From assembly GCF_000383575.1 (NCBI RefSeq), contig NZ_KB911579.1, positions 3,746,575-3,810,574 on the forward strand: a stretch of 64,000 bases of DNA, given 5' to 3'. The translations under genes were made by a program, and so were the position numbers. The DNA comes from Salinispora oceanensis. Lineage in GTDB: Bacteria; Actinomycetota; Actinomycetes; Mycobacteriales; Micromonosporaceae. Under the pieces are notes generated by a model. That model searched no databases. It was not told where the DNA came from and was given only the letters and a program-made list of their open reading frames with translations. This document shows positions 44,160-51,495 of the stretch, in pieces. Positions within the stretch are counted from its first letter, which is position 1, and each line of letters opens with the position of its first letter.

Positions 44160-44803
44160 TCACATGGGGCCCGACGCCCAGTGGCCTACGGCTTGAAGCT
44201 ACTTCGAAGACAGCCACTGATCGAGGACGAGTCGAGTCCTGATTGAGCGGGTGAGCCGGTGGGTGACCAACTGGGTGACAATCGAGTAGCACAACGCTGG
44301 ACGTCCACGGACTCCGCTGGAAAGTTCCGCAGCTCAGTGGTGGTCACGTGGCGGGTCAAGCTGCCATGACCATGCGTTCACACCGAAGAGGTCACTGGCT
44401 CGACTTCAGGATCGCCCACGTTGGATATAGGCAGGTAAGAGGGCCGGTTGGAGAACTCCAGCCGGCCCTCTTGCTATCCGACGGTAGAGATCATGAGTCG
44501 CCTGTGAGTCGATGCTGCGGAGCCCCTGGCGGCCGACCGTCTGCTAGTCCAGCCTTGTAGCCGGTCTCGAAGCCCGACAGCAGCGCATCCTCCAGTTCGG
44601 CGGCAAGCTGTTCGCGCAGGTGAACCTCCGCGGGCGCGAATCCCCGTCACCTGATCGCGATCACTAGGCGACTAATGGCAGTTCCATAATCGACAAGTAA
44701 AGATGGTTATGGTATTTGCACCTTTTGCGACTTGTGCAATATCCGACACGCGTAGGCTGTGATCTCCTAGCTCCAGAAGAAGAGTGTACGGGATTCAAAA
44801 AAG
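44160..44803. other. Inter-element region with second att and a gene fragment
   Basis: Contains the degenerate att site at 44375-44419 and the hairpin GAGGGCCGG...CCGGCCCTC at 44439-44470. A minus-strand fragment ending at 44491 (VHLREQLAAELEDALLSG, then FETGYKAGLADG) has no start codon. The sequence becomes AT-rich from about 44650. Confidence 0.5.
44375..44419 (+). other. Second, degenerate att site (40 of 45 bases as tRNA-Val)
   Basis: It matches tRNA-Val 35001-35045 at 40 of 45 positions, with the first 24 bases (through CACTGG) identical. Changes lie in the T-arm, and no 5' half of a tRNA precedes it, so it is not a tRNA gene. It marks an older internal element boundary. Confidence 0.8.
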
Positions 44804-45055
44804 ATGACTGTCAGTCAAGTAAGAACAAATATGTTCAAAACGCCCAGCGAGAACCATCGGCGCGAGTCAGAGGCACTAAAGTCCATTCTGATACATAAAA
44901 GTTTGTCGAATTTTGGACAGCGGCGGCACGCTCCGAACATTGAGCCTCAGGAGTACGGTGGCCAGTGGCTGGCAGTGGCTCGAAATTGTCGATTCGTCAA
45001 TTTCGGATCGCCGAATATTTGGCATGGATCATGGGAGGGGATGGGTAGACGATGA
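44804..45055 (+). CDS. Small hypothetical protein, first gene of AT-rich module
   Basis: 83 residues from ATG 44804; its stop overlaps the next start (ATGA), which argues that both are real and coupled. No hydrophobic segment; it has mixed basic and aromatic residues (QEYGGQWLAVARNCRFVNFG, NIWHGSW). The surrounding DNA is clearly AT-richer than the chromosome, a sign of transfer. The position before a putative hydrolase suggests an adaptor, chaperone or immunity role; that is only inference. Confidence 0.5.
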   Translation: MTVSQVRTNMFKTPSENHRRESEALKSILIHKSLSNFGQRRHAPNIEPQEYGGQWLAVARNCRFVNFGSPNIWHGSWEGMGRR

Positions 45056-45846
45056 GACTCGTCGAACTCGACAGAAGTGCTGTGACCGAAAGGCAGATTC
45101 AGGAAACAGACGAATACAGGGTAATGTGCAAACGCAATGACCCAGCCCGTGTCCTCACGGCTTGCATTCTCTTCCTTCGCGGTGACTTTGGATCACTCGA
45201 GGAGGCTATCGCGCAGGCGAAGCTACAGAGGGAAGTGGCCCACACCGCCGAGCGAGAATTAGTAGTGAAAAAAGCGACGATGAAGTGGATTCCGTCAGGA
45301 TACGTGGGCGAAATAAGATCCACGAACAGCTTCGTCAACCTCATCAGCGGCAAGGGCGGGGTTAATCTCTTCAACAAAAGCGCCGAAATGAACTGCTGGG
45401 AAGCGGTGATCGTCGCAGCATTTTTGAACAACATCAAGGTGAATCCCGACAAGCTGAAGAACCTTTACACCGCTGACGGATCGAACAATTTCTCACCGGC
45501 ACTCGTTCAATACCTGGCGAAACGCCAGCACGACTACGCTACAGGGTCTCTACTGTCGCGCCCCGTCATGGGTGACGTTGTCATGTTCTCCGGCCTGAAT
45601 CATGTAGCGCTGGCAACCGGCAAAATCCTACAATGGCCAGAACGAAAAAAGTTTCCGGAAAAGGCCGGAGGTGCGCAGGTGATTAGCTTCTGGCCGGCGC
45701 CGTTTGTTAAGGGGTACTTTAAGCCAGGGAAGGTGGCCACTGTGGACTTAGTCACGGTGGAAGGTATCCACCAGTGGATACGTGAAAGGGGCGAGAAAGC
45801 GATGAATGTAACCTTCGGCTGCCCCAATTGGCGAGCTCTCATTTGA
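45052..45846 (+). CDS. Putative NlpC/P60- or papain-fold Cys/His hydrolase
   Basis: 264 residues. The N-terminal 80 are charged helices. A candidate catalytic Cys115 heads a hydrophobic helix (EMNCWEAVIVAAFL), and 70 residues later 'MGDVVMFSGLNHVALATGK' carries His184 on a strand pair, the GDVV.F...HVA.ATG pattern of NlpC/P60, CHAP and related papain-like hydrolases. There is no signal peptide or membrane helix. Codon use is AT-richer than the neighbours, and the gene sits between two att copies. It could be a toxin or effector domain, or a peptidase. The family is unassigned; the catalytic residues are inferred from pattern only. Confidence 0.6.
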   Translation: MRLVELDRSAVTERQIQETDEYRVMCKRNDPARVLTACILFLRGDFGSLEEAIAQAKLQREVAHTAERELVVKKATMKWIPSGYVGEIRSTNSFVNLISGKGGVNLFNKSAEMNCWEAVIVAAFLNNIKVNPDKLKNLYTADGSNNFSPALVQYLAKRQHDYATGSLLSRPVMGDVVMFSGLNHVALATGKILQWPERKKFPEKAGGAQVISFWPAPFVKGYFKPGKVATVDLVTVEGIHQWIRERGEKAMNVTFGCPNWRALI

Positions 45847-45850
45847 TCAA

Positions 45851-46051
45851 CTAGCCGTGTGGCCTCTGGTGGAACCGTTCGACCTTGCCGGTCGTGGTAG
45901 GTGATCGAGGCTTGGTGAGCCGGTGGGTGACGCCGTTCTCCCGGCAGATGACGCAGAACCGGGAGTAGTCATCCACGCCGGTGACGACCTTGGCCTCTCG
46001 CCCGTTAGCGAGCATGCCACCACCGACGATGTCCATCTGCCACAACTCCAT
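45851..46051 (-). pseudogene. IS481-type transposase fragment with internal deletion
   Basis: Encodes 'MELWQMDIVGGGMLANGREA', 'KVVTGVDDYSRFCV', then directly 'ICRENGVTHRLTKPRSPTTT' and 'GKVERFHQ'. These are the start and end of the DDE integrase core of IS481-family transposases, fused by loss of the intervening 50-60 residues including the second catalytic Asp. A dead remnant just inside attR. Confidence 0.85.
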
Positions 46052-46103
46052 CGGCCGACTGACTTCGGATCAGGCCCGATCCGACCGGCGTCCCGCCAGT
46101 TCG

Positions 46104-46142
46104 CACCGAAGAGGTCACTGGTTCGATCCCAGTATCGCCCAC
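46104..46142 (+). other. attR (perfect copy of the tRNA-Val 3' end)
   Basis: Identical over 39 bases to 35007-35045. The preceding bases (TCG) partly continue the tRNA match. It closes the integrated element. Confidence 0.9.
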
Positions 46143-46159
46143 GCAGGTAGAGGCCCAAA

Positions 46160-46345
46160 TCACATAGATGATCTAGACCTCTCTCCGTTCCTGAGTGACC
46201 AACTGAGTAGCCAGGCCTTCACGGCCTCGAAAATTTCATCCATGGCGGCCGCCCCTTGAAGCAGGATTGGCCGGAGTTGGTGCCGGTATACCTTCTCCGT
46301 GACAGTGGCGTCAGGATGACCGCACAACTCCGCGATCTCTTCCAA
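46160..46345 (-). pseudogene. C-terminal integrase fragment of another element
   Basis: The frame reads EEIAELCGHPDATVTEKVYRHQLRP followed by a helix ending in MDEIFEAVKAW: the final His box and Tyr nucleophile (VYRHQLRP) of an actinomycete tyrosine integrase distinct from the one at 35.1 kb. The N-terminal four-fifths are missing. It lies 18 bases beyond attR with its 3' end facing it, the same geometry as int next to attL. Confidence 0.75.
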
Positions 46346-46445
46346 AGGTCAGGGACTTGGAGGGGCTTCCTTCTTGGTCTCGGCTGATCTGCCACTGGCG
46401 AAACATCTGCCGGACCGGTCTCGACGATCGCTATAGTCCGGCTTC

Positions 46446-47198
46446 ATGACGTCCATCACGACGAGAAAGGTCGAGTACCCGGCCGACGGCCTGACGATGA
46501 TCGGGCACCTCGCCCTACCCGTTGGCTTCGACCGCCGGCCAGCGGTCCTGGTCGGACCCGAGGGGCCGGGGCTCAACGACTTTCAGCGCCGCCGGGCCGA
46601 CGCACTCGCGGAGTTGGGGTACGTGGCGCTGGCCTTCGACATTCACGGCGGACGCTGGTTTACCGACCCCCAGGAGATGCTGGCACGCCTTAATCCGCTG
46701 CTCGCTGACCCCGACCGGATGCGGGGCATCGGCCACGCAGCGCTTGACGTGCTGCGCGCCGAACCACGGACCGACCCGGACCGGATCGCCGCCATCGGCT
46801 ACGGCATCGGGGGAGCCATCGTGCTGGAACTCGGCCGCGACGCCGCTAATCTGCGCGGGATCGCAACGATTAACGCAATGACCACCGGCCGGCCGGGCGA
46901 GGCGGCGCACATTCGTTGCCCGGTGTGGGCCGGGGTCGGGTCGGAGGACCCGATCGTATCGCCGGCCCAGCGGGACGCATTTGCCGCCGAGATGCAGGCC
47001 GCGGACGTCGATTGGCGGCTCGTTGTCTATGGCGGTGCCCTGCACGCCTTCCACCACCCATCGATGGGAGCTGACCAGACTGTGCTCCCCGGCGTCGGCT
47101 ACCACCAGCGGCACGCGCAGCGGGCCTGGCTCGACATCGTGGCCCTGCTGGCGGAGTGCCTTCACGTGCCGGAGGACGTTGCTCCTGGACGTGGGTGA
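46446..47198 (+). CDS. Dienelactone-hydrolase-fold protein without the usual nucleophile
   Basis: A 250-residue alpha/beta hydrolase of the DLH family (VEYPADGLTMIGHLALP, 'ALAELGYVALAFDIHGG', 'DRIAAIGYGIGGAIVLELGR', 'GSEDPIV', 'GGALHAFHHP'). The nucleophile elbow, G-[YF]-C-x-G-G in active enzymes, is GYGIGG here: Gly replaces Cys/Ser, while the Asp and His of the triad remain. It may therefore be non-hydrolytic. TATAGT lies eight bases before ATG 46446 and suggests a leaderless transcript. It is the first intact gene after the island. Confidence 0.85.
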   Translation: MTSITTRKVEYPADGLTMIGHLALPVGFDRRPAVLVGPEGPGLNDFQRRRADALAELGYVALAFDIHGGRWFTDPQEMLARLNPLLADPDRMRGIGHAALDVLRAEPRTDPDRIAAIGYGIGGAIVLELGRDAANLRGIATINAMTTGRPGEAAHIRCPVWAGVGSEDPIVSPAQRDAFAAEMQAADVDWRLVVYGGALHAFHHPSMGADQTVLPGVGYHQRHAQRAWLDIVALLAECLHVPEDVAPGRG

Positions 47199-47233
47199 CA
47201 GGTCCGGGCTAGACGAGCTTATGTTCCTGATGT

Positions 47234-47563
47234 TCAGGCTGTCTCTTGGAGGGCCTGCACGAGAGTGTGGAGGGTGCCGTAGAACTCGGTCTTTGGCCAA
47301 GGCGGTGTCTCCGGGGCGCCTTTCCAGGTGAGGTGGATGAGTGCCCAGCGTTCGGGAAGCTGAACGAGGATGTCGTCCGACGCCTCGGATCTGGCAACGA
47401 TCCCGGTGGGCTGGCCGTGCAGCGGGTGGCCGGGTGCCACCTCGATAAAAAGTTCGGTGTGCAGGGCTTGCCGTTGCTGTCGTTCGACCGAGTCGTCGCC
47501 GCGTAAGTCCCACCACGGGTCGGCGAAGGTGGATTGTTTGTCCACGGCCTCATTCTTGCGCAC
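47234..47563 (-). CDS. Small hypothetical protein
   Basis: 109 residues from GTG 47563; GTG 47542 is an alternative with AGG just upstream. Motifs: 'DPWWDLRGDDSVERQQRQAL' and 'ELFIEVAPGHPLHG', then 'DDILVQLPERWALIHLTWKG'. The balanced composition and codon use point to a real, mostly beta protein. No function recognised. It converges on the DLH gene. Confidence 0.6.
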   Translation of the reverse strand: MRKNEAVDKQSTFADPWWDLRGDDSVERQQRQALHTELFIEVAPGHPLHGQPTGIVARSEASDDILVQLPERWALIHLTWKGAPETPPWPKTEFYGTLHTLVQALQETA

Positions 47564-47824
47564 GTGGCGCGGAAGGCTGATCCGCCACGACCCGGTTGCC
47601 CGGACGCGGCGTGGGGCGACGGAGAGGCGGGAGCGTGGGCGTAGTCGGCGGTGGTGCTGCCGAAGCGCGGGTGCGGCGTGGTCCGTGAGGTGACGCCGCA
47701 GTGGCGGCCGACGAGCGGCTCGAGGCCCGCATGCCGCCCTGGCCGACGGGCTCACCGCGCTCAGACGCTGGCCAGGTGCCGCCCCGAGGGGCATCCCGCC
47801 GGTGCGGGGTGCCCCTTCGGCGGT

Positions 47825-48871
47825 TCAGAGCGAATCGGGCAGGTTGAACGAGGCGAAGACCTCGGGGGAGAAGGCGGTGATCTCGGCGATCATGCCTTCG
47901 TCGATTCGGAAGACGTTGAGCACCTGCGGACGGTAGATCGCTTCGCCGGGACGACGTACGTAGCCGGCGATGGCCGGTTGCCCGTTGGCGTGTGCCGGTA
48001 GGGCTCGCCATGTCCCGAAGTAGGCCGGCGAGGCCGGATCGAACTGTGCGACGAGAACTGCGACGAAGACGTCGCGGCCGACGATCCAGAGCGGGTCCGG
48101 TGGCATCGTGACCCGCACGTCCTCGCGGAGCAACTTCGCGAAGTTTTCGGCGTCGGCGTTTTCGAGCGTTTCGATGCAGCGCTACAGGAGGGCGCGCTCG
48201 GCCGCTGCCGGGTCCGCCGCGGGGCCCCAGTCGCTTGGCCGAGGCGGCAGGCGGTCCTTCAGCGTCGCCCGTGCGCGCTGCAGTGCGCTGTTGGCGGACG
48301 CGACGCTGATGTCTAGCATCGCGGCGGCCTCGATGGCGGGCCAATCGAGGACGTCGCGCAGGATCAGCACCGCCCGCTGCCGCGGGGGTAGGTGCTGAAC
48401 CGCCACGAGGAAGGCGAGCTCGATCGTTTCTCGCGCCATGATCTGAGATTCGGGCTGCCGTTCGGCCGGCGCGACGGGTTCGAGCAGGTGGTCGGGGAAG
48501 GGCTGCAGCCAGGGGACCTTGTCGGTCGGAGGTGGGGGAGTGGACGGTCCAGCGCTCAGGGCTGGCTGGCGGTGCGGAGCTGGTGTGCGGGCATCGCGTC
48601 GGAGGAAGTCGAGGCAGACGTTGGTGGCGATGCGGTAGAGCCATGCCCGGACGCTGGAGCGTCCCTCGAACGTCTCACGTTTGCGCTACGCCCGCAGGTA
48701 GGTCTCCTGGACCAGGTCCTCGGCGTCCTCGAACGACCCCAGCATGCGGTAGCAGTGGACGTGCAACTCGCGTCGATGCCGCTCGACGAGGGCCGCGAAG
48801 TCGTCCTCGTCGTTGAGGATGGTGGTGGACCGCTCTGCGCCGGGCTGTGACGCGTCTGCCCCGGTCGCCAT
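47825..48871 (-). pseudogene. ECF sigma factor with SnoaL-like C-terminal domain, two in-frame amber stops
   Basis: A single frame reads region 2 (DFAALVERHRRELHVHCYRMLGS and EDAEDLVQETYLRA), TAG at 48686-48688, 'RKRETFEGRSSVRAWLYRIATNVCLDFLRRDA', region 4 (LPPRQRAVLILRDVLDWPAIEAAAMLDIS), TAG at 48182-48184, and a SnoaL-like domain (VTMPPDPLWIVGRD ... VLNVFRIDEGMIAEI) of the SigG/TIGR02960 type. Both TAGs fit single transitions, one at a conserved Trp (TGG) and one at Gln (CAG). There is no frameshift anywhere. ATG 48871 has GGACAAGGGA upstream. Most simply a recent pseudogene; suppression or readthrough is the alternative. Confidence 0.85.
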
Positions 48872-48924
48872 CTGTCCCTTGTCCTCCACTGCGGACCACA
48901 TTTCCGCAGCACCCTATACCGCGG

Positions 48925-49038
48925 CAGGGCCTCGGTGCCGGCACCGTACGCGAGCTCACGCAGTCGTACTGGGACTACTTCGGGTGGGGCGCCGACTTTG
49001 GCTACGTGATCATCGCCGGGCGTAAGCCCTGCGCTTGA
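48925..49038 (+). pseudogene. C-terminal fragment of a SAM-methyltransferase-like protein
   Basis: A short frame ends VRELTQSYWDYFGWGADFGY followed by VIIAGRKP. It looks like the last 35 residues of a class I methyltransferase, with no core domain upstream. It lies divergent beside the broken sigma gene. Fragment call only. Confidence 0.35.
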
Positions 49039-49242
49039 GCGTTCATCCCACCGATCCCGCATCAGCTGGGTGGATGGCCGTTCCTTCGCGATCGCCTCCG
49101 AAAACCGATGAGTTGCCGGCGGCGCCGACGTCAGCCGACGTCATAAGAGACGTGGCAGGTGCACCCGGTACCGGCCCGATCTCGCGATCGCGCTGGTGCC
49201 GTGCCATTGGCCATCCGTACTGGTGGATGTAAAGGAGTGATC

Positions 49243-49728
49243 ATGTCTGAAAACGAGCAGCAGATGCCGCCGCAGCCGGACCCAGCGCTGCGGCGCTTGG
49301 ACTACCTCGTGGGCACCTGGAAGCTCAGCGGCAAGACCGAGGCCGGCCCCATGGGCCCGCCGGCCGAGCTGTCGGGCACCGAGACCTTCGAGTGGCTGGA
49401 GGGCGGCTTCTTCCTCGTCCACCGGTGGAACTGCGTCATCGACATGGGGCCGGCGGGCAAGGTGCCGGACGTCGGGTACGAGTTCCTCGACTTCGACCCG
49501 GAGACCCAGAAATTCCGGTCGCACTATTTCAGCAGCTTCGGGCCGTACAACGAGCAGCAGAGTCACTACATCGGCGGGTTCGAGGACGACAAGCTCGTCC
49601 TGGTCGGCCCGGCGAAGTACGTCCGCAAGCTCAACGAGGACGGCTCCATCAGCTACGACTGCGACTTCCCGCTGCCGGACGGCAACTGGGTTCCGTTCAT
49701 GCACGCCACCCTCACGAAGGTGTCCTGA
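49243..49728 (+). CDS. DUF1579-like protein
   Basis: 161 residues from ATG 49243, with AAAGGAG five bases upstream. 'LRRLDYLVGTWKLSGKTEAG', 'GTETFEWLEGGFFLVHRWNC', then 'GYEFLDFDPETQKFRSHYFSS' and a C-terminal strand show the lipocalin-like DUF1579 pattern. Such genes often sit beside ECF sigma factors of the SnoaL/DGPF type, here the broken sigma gene. Function unknown. Confidence 0.85.
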   Translation: MSENEQQMPPQPDPALRRLDYLVGTWKLSGKTEAGPMGPPAELSGTETFEWLEGGFFLVHRWNCVIDMGPAGKVPDVGYEFLDFDPETQKFRSHYFSSFGPYNEQQSHYIGGFEDDKLVLVGPAKYVRKLNEDGSISYDCDFPLPDGNWVPFMHATLTKVS

Positions 49729-50259
49729 CCCAACCTTGCGCGACGGGTACCGCGCGATCAGTCACACCCCGAACGATCGCGCGGTACCCGCCGGGCGTGG
49801 GGTACCGGCCCGGCACGCCGCGATGCGCCGCCTCGGCCGCCGCGGGGTGGCGGCTCCTCCCGGAGCGGCCGCCAGGCTTAACCTCGGCACGGAGGTGAGC
49901 ACGAACCGACCTGGCCGTGCCCGGGCGGAGGCGTCGGCCGTGTCTGGGGCCTCGCCGGCGACGGGCTCGCCGAGGCGGGCGACCCGTGCCCCGTCGCGGG
50001 ACAGCCGGAGGCGCCAGGAATGGCTCTCGGTGGCGTGGTGATCGACAACGGCGGGTTGGTGTGGCCAGGCAACCGTGGTTGCGCAAAGGGTGAACTGGCA
50101 TTCGTCGAAACCGTCGAGGTCACGATGAAAAGGGCTCACTGGCTGAGCATATGCGACGGCGCCAGATGGCGTCGGCTACCGCAACCGAGGCGAGATAAAT
50201 GACGCTTGATCTCGCCGGGCGTCTGGCGGCTGGATCTGGGCTGCGATCATAGCCCTGTG
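49729..50259. other. 531-base region without a convincing gene
   Basis: Starts with the terminator at 49745-49789. A minus-strand open frame over 49762-50139 has no recognisable domain or ribosome site. Nothing else is seen. Confidence 0.4.
49745..49789 (+). terminator. Perfect 15-bp stem hairpin after the DUF1579 gene
   Basis: GGGTACCGCGCGATC and GATCGCGCGGTACCC around a 15-base loop, 17 bases beyond the stop. Confidence 0.75.
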
Positions 50260-50733
50260 ATGTTCTGGACCCGGCCGTATGAGGATCCGATGCGGCTCTT
50301 CACCGGCACACTAGCAGTGCTCGGTTCGTCATTCTTTGCGTTCACCGCCTTCCAAATGGCCGCCCGATGGCAGGAGGTTCCGTTCGCTGCGGTGTCGGCC
50401 TTCACCGGATTCGCGGCGGTATGGCTTACCTTCGTATGGCGGCTTCACCGTACTGCGCTAGTGGTCAGCCGATCGGGGGTTCGGGTGCGCTGGCTGTGGC
50501 GAACGCGCACGGTCGCATGGGGGCAGGTTCGAGGGTTCTACAGCGGTCCCGATTGGCTGGTTCCGGAGCGGCTCTGGTTGCAGCTCTACGATGGAACCAA
50601 GGTTCGCACGCCGGTTCGGAGACACCGCGCTACCGTTAACCGCCTTCGCGACGGTGGCACGGTTCTTGCATCGGACCGCTACGAGGGGCTGCTTGCCGAT
50701 CTCGAGAGATGGAAAGCGGGCGGTCCTCGTTAA
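50260..50733 (+). CDS. Small membrane protein with PH-like (bPH6) domain
   Basis: 157 residues from ATG 50260 (GTG 50257 possible). Two hydrophobic helices (TGTLAVLGSSFFAFTAFQ, AAVSAFTGFAAVWLTFVW) precede a beta-rich part: 'RTALVVSRSGVRVRWLWRTR', 'TVAWGQVRGFYSG'. This is the layout of bacterial PH-domain proteins. No ribosome site is evident, so it may be leaderless. Function unknown. Confidence 0.65.
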   Translation: MFWTRPYEDPMRLFTGTLAVLGSSFFAFTAFQMAARWQEVPFAAVSAFTGFAAVWLTFVWRLHRTALVVSRSGVRVRWLWRTRTVAWGQVRGFYSGPDWLVPERLWLQLYDGTKVRTPVRRHRATVNRLRDGGTVLASDRYEGLLADLERWKAGGPR

Positions 50734-50819
50734 ACGCCCTCGCCCGGCAGTTTTGGTTGCACTCGCCGGCTGTGGACAGCAACGACGACAGCCGGGCTCG
50801 GGTGGTTGGCCACGCTCTG

Positions 50820-50854
50820 TAGAAGCCGTTTCGCCCAGATGAAAACGGCTTCTA
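50820..50854. terminator. Bidirectional hairpin
   Basis: TAGAAGCCGTTT and AAACGGCTTCTA around an 11-base loop, between the PH-like gene and the convergent HNH gene, whose stop is inside the right arm. Confidence 0.75.
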
Positions 50855-51145
50855 CGGCTTAACTATGGAGCATAGTTCTTCCATGGTAAGCCAGGGCTTG
50901 GCGCGATGAATCATGCGGTGGCAGTTTGAGCAAATAAGTGCCAGGTCTTCGAGCTTGGTCTGAGTCGGACCGGAAACATGCAACGGTGTCCGATGGTGGC
51001 ACTCGATGTAGTCGGTGCCGCGAGTTCCGTAGGTTCGGGCAAAGTTGAATCCGCAGACTTCGCAAGCGATAGTCAGACCTTTACGCTTCGCGTCGGCAAT
51101 CTTGGCGCGTCGGATTTTGGGGTCACGATCGCGGCGTAGGTGCAT
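50852..51145 (-). CDS. HNH endonuclease domain protein, probably 5'-truncated
   Basis: 97 residues with a compact HNH zinc-finger nuclease domain: CEVCGFNF, then YIECHHRTPLH (catalytic His) and LALICSNCHRMIH. Homologous actinobacterial proteins commonly have a longer N-terminal region; here a TAG in the same frame lies just before ATG 51145 and no ribosome site is present, so this may be the surviving 3' part of a longer gene. The domain itself appears complete. Confidence 0.7.
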   Translation of the reverse strand: MHLRRDRDPKIRRAKIADAKRKGLTIACEVCGFNFARTYGTRGTDYIECHHRTPLHVSGPTQTKLEDLALICSNCHRMIHRAKPWLTMEELCSIVKP

Positions 51146-51495
51146 GTGCTACCCCGGCGGGATTGCGGAAGTCTGGTCCACGCTGGTCTAACGGATGGAT
51201 GGCGGGCGTCTGGAGAACATTGGACAGCTCCTTCACCCGAGTGTCAGTTCAGTCGGGTGATGTCGGCGAGCGTCACGCGGTAACGGTACGGCGCCGGTGT
51301 GACAAGTAGCCGAGCAGTGCTCGGTATCCGCAGTGGATCGAGCGGCACGGCAGCCGAGAGTTGCTGCCGCAGGTTCGCTACTGCCGTTCACTGTGTTCCG
51401 GAAGATGCACGGAATGATCAGGAGCGTTGCTCGCCGGATAGGGGCGTATGCCCTGGTGAAGGGCGGTCGCATCGGCAAACGTACATCGCGTTTCG
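51146..51495. other. 350-base region without a convincing gene
   Basis: Lower in GC than its surroundings. Short open frames on both strands show no domain; it may contain the lost upstream part of the HNH gene. Confidence 0.35.

Larger units (their letters stand above)
35007..46142. mobile_element. Integrated AICE-like element in tRNA-Val (decayed pSAM2 type)
   Basis: Bounded by a perfect 39-bp direct repeat (35007-35045 and 46104-46142), the left copy being the 3' end of tRNA-Val. The order att-int-xis-repSA follows the actinomycete integrative and conjugative elements of the pSAM2 family. Int and xis are frameshifted, and no FtsK-type TraSA or Spd gene is visible, so the element cannot excise or transfer by itself. 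It carries efflux, membrane and AT-rich cargo. A second degenerate att at 44375-44419 splits it into about 9.4 kb and 1.7 kb, pointing to two insertions. Confidence 0.88.

Noticed and set aside
44375..44419. A second tRNA-Val gene
   Set aside because: Only the 3' half resembles tRNA-Val and the T-arm is mutated; no acceptor 5' strand or D-arm. It is an att remnant.
49762..50139. Minus-strand 125-residue frame
   Set aside because: No domain, no ribosome site, and it crosses a perfect terminator hairpin.
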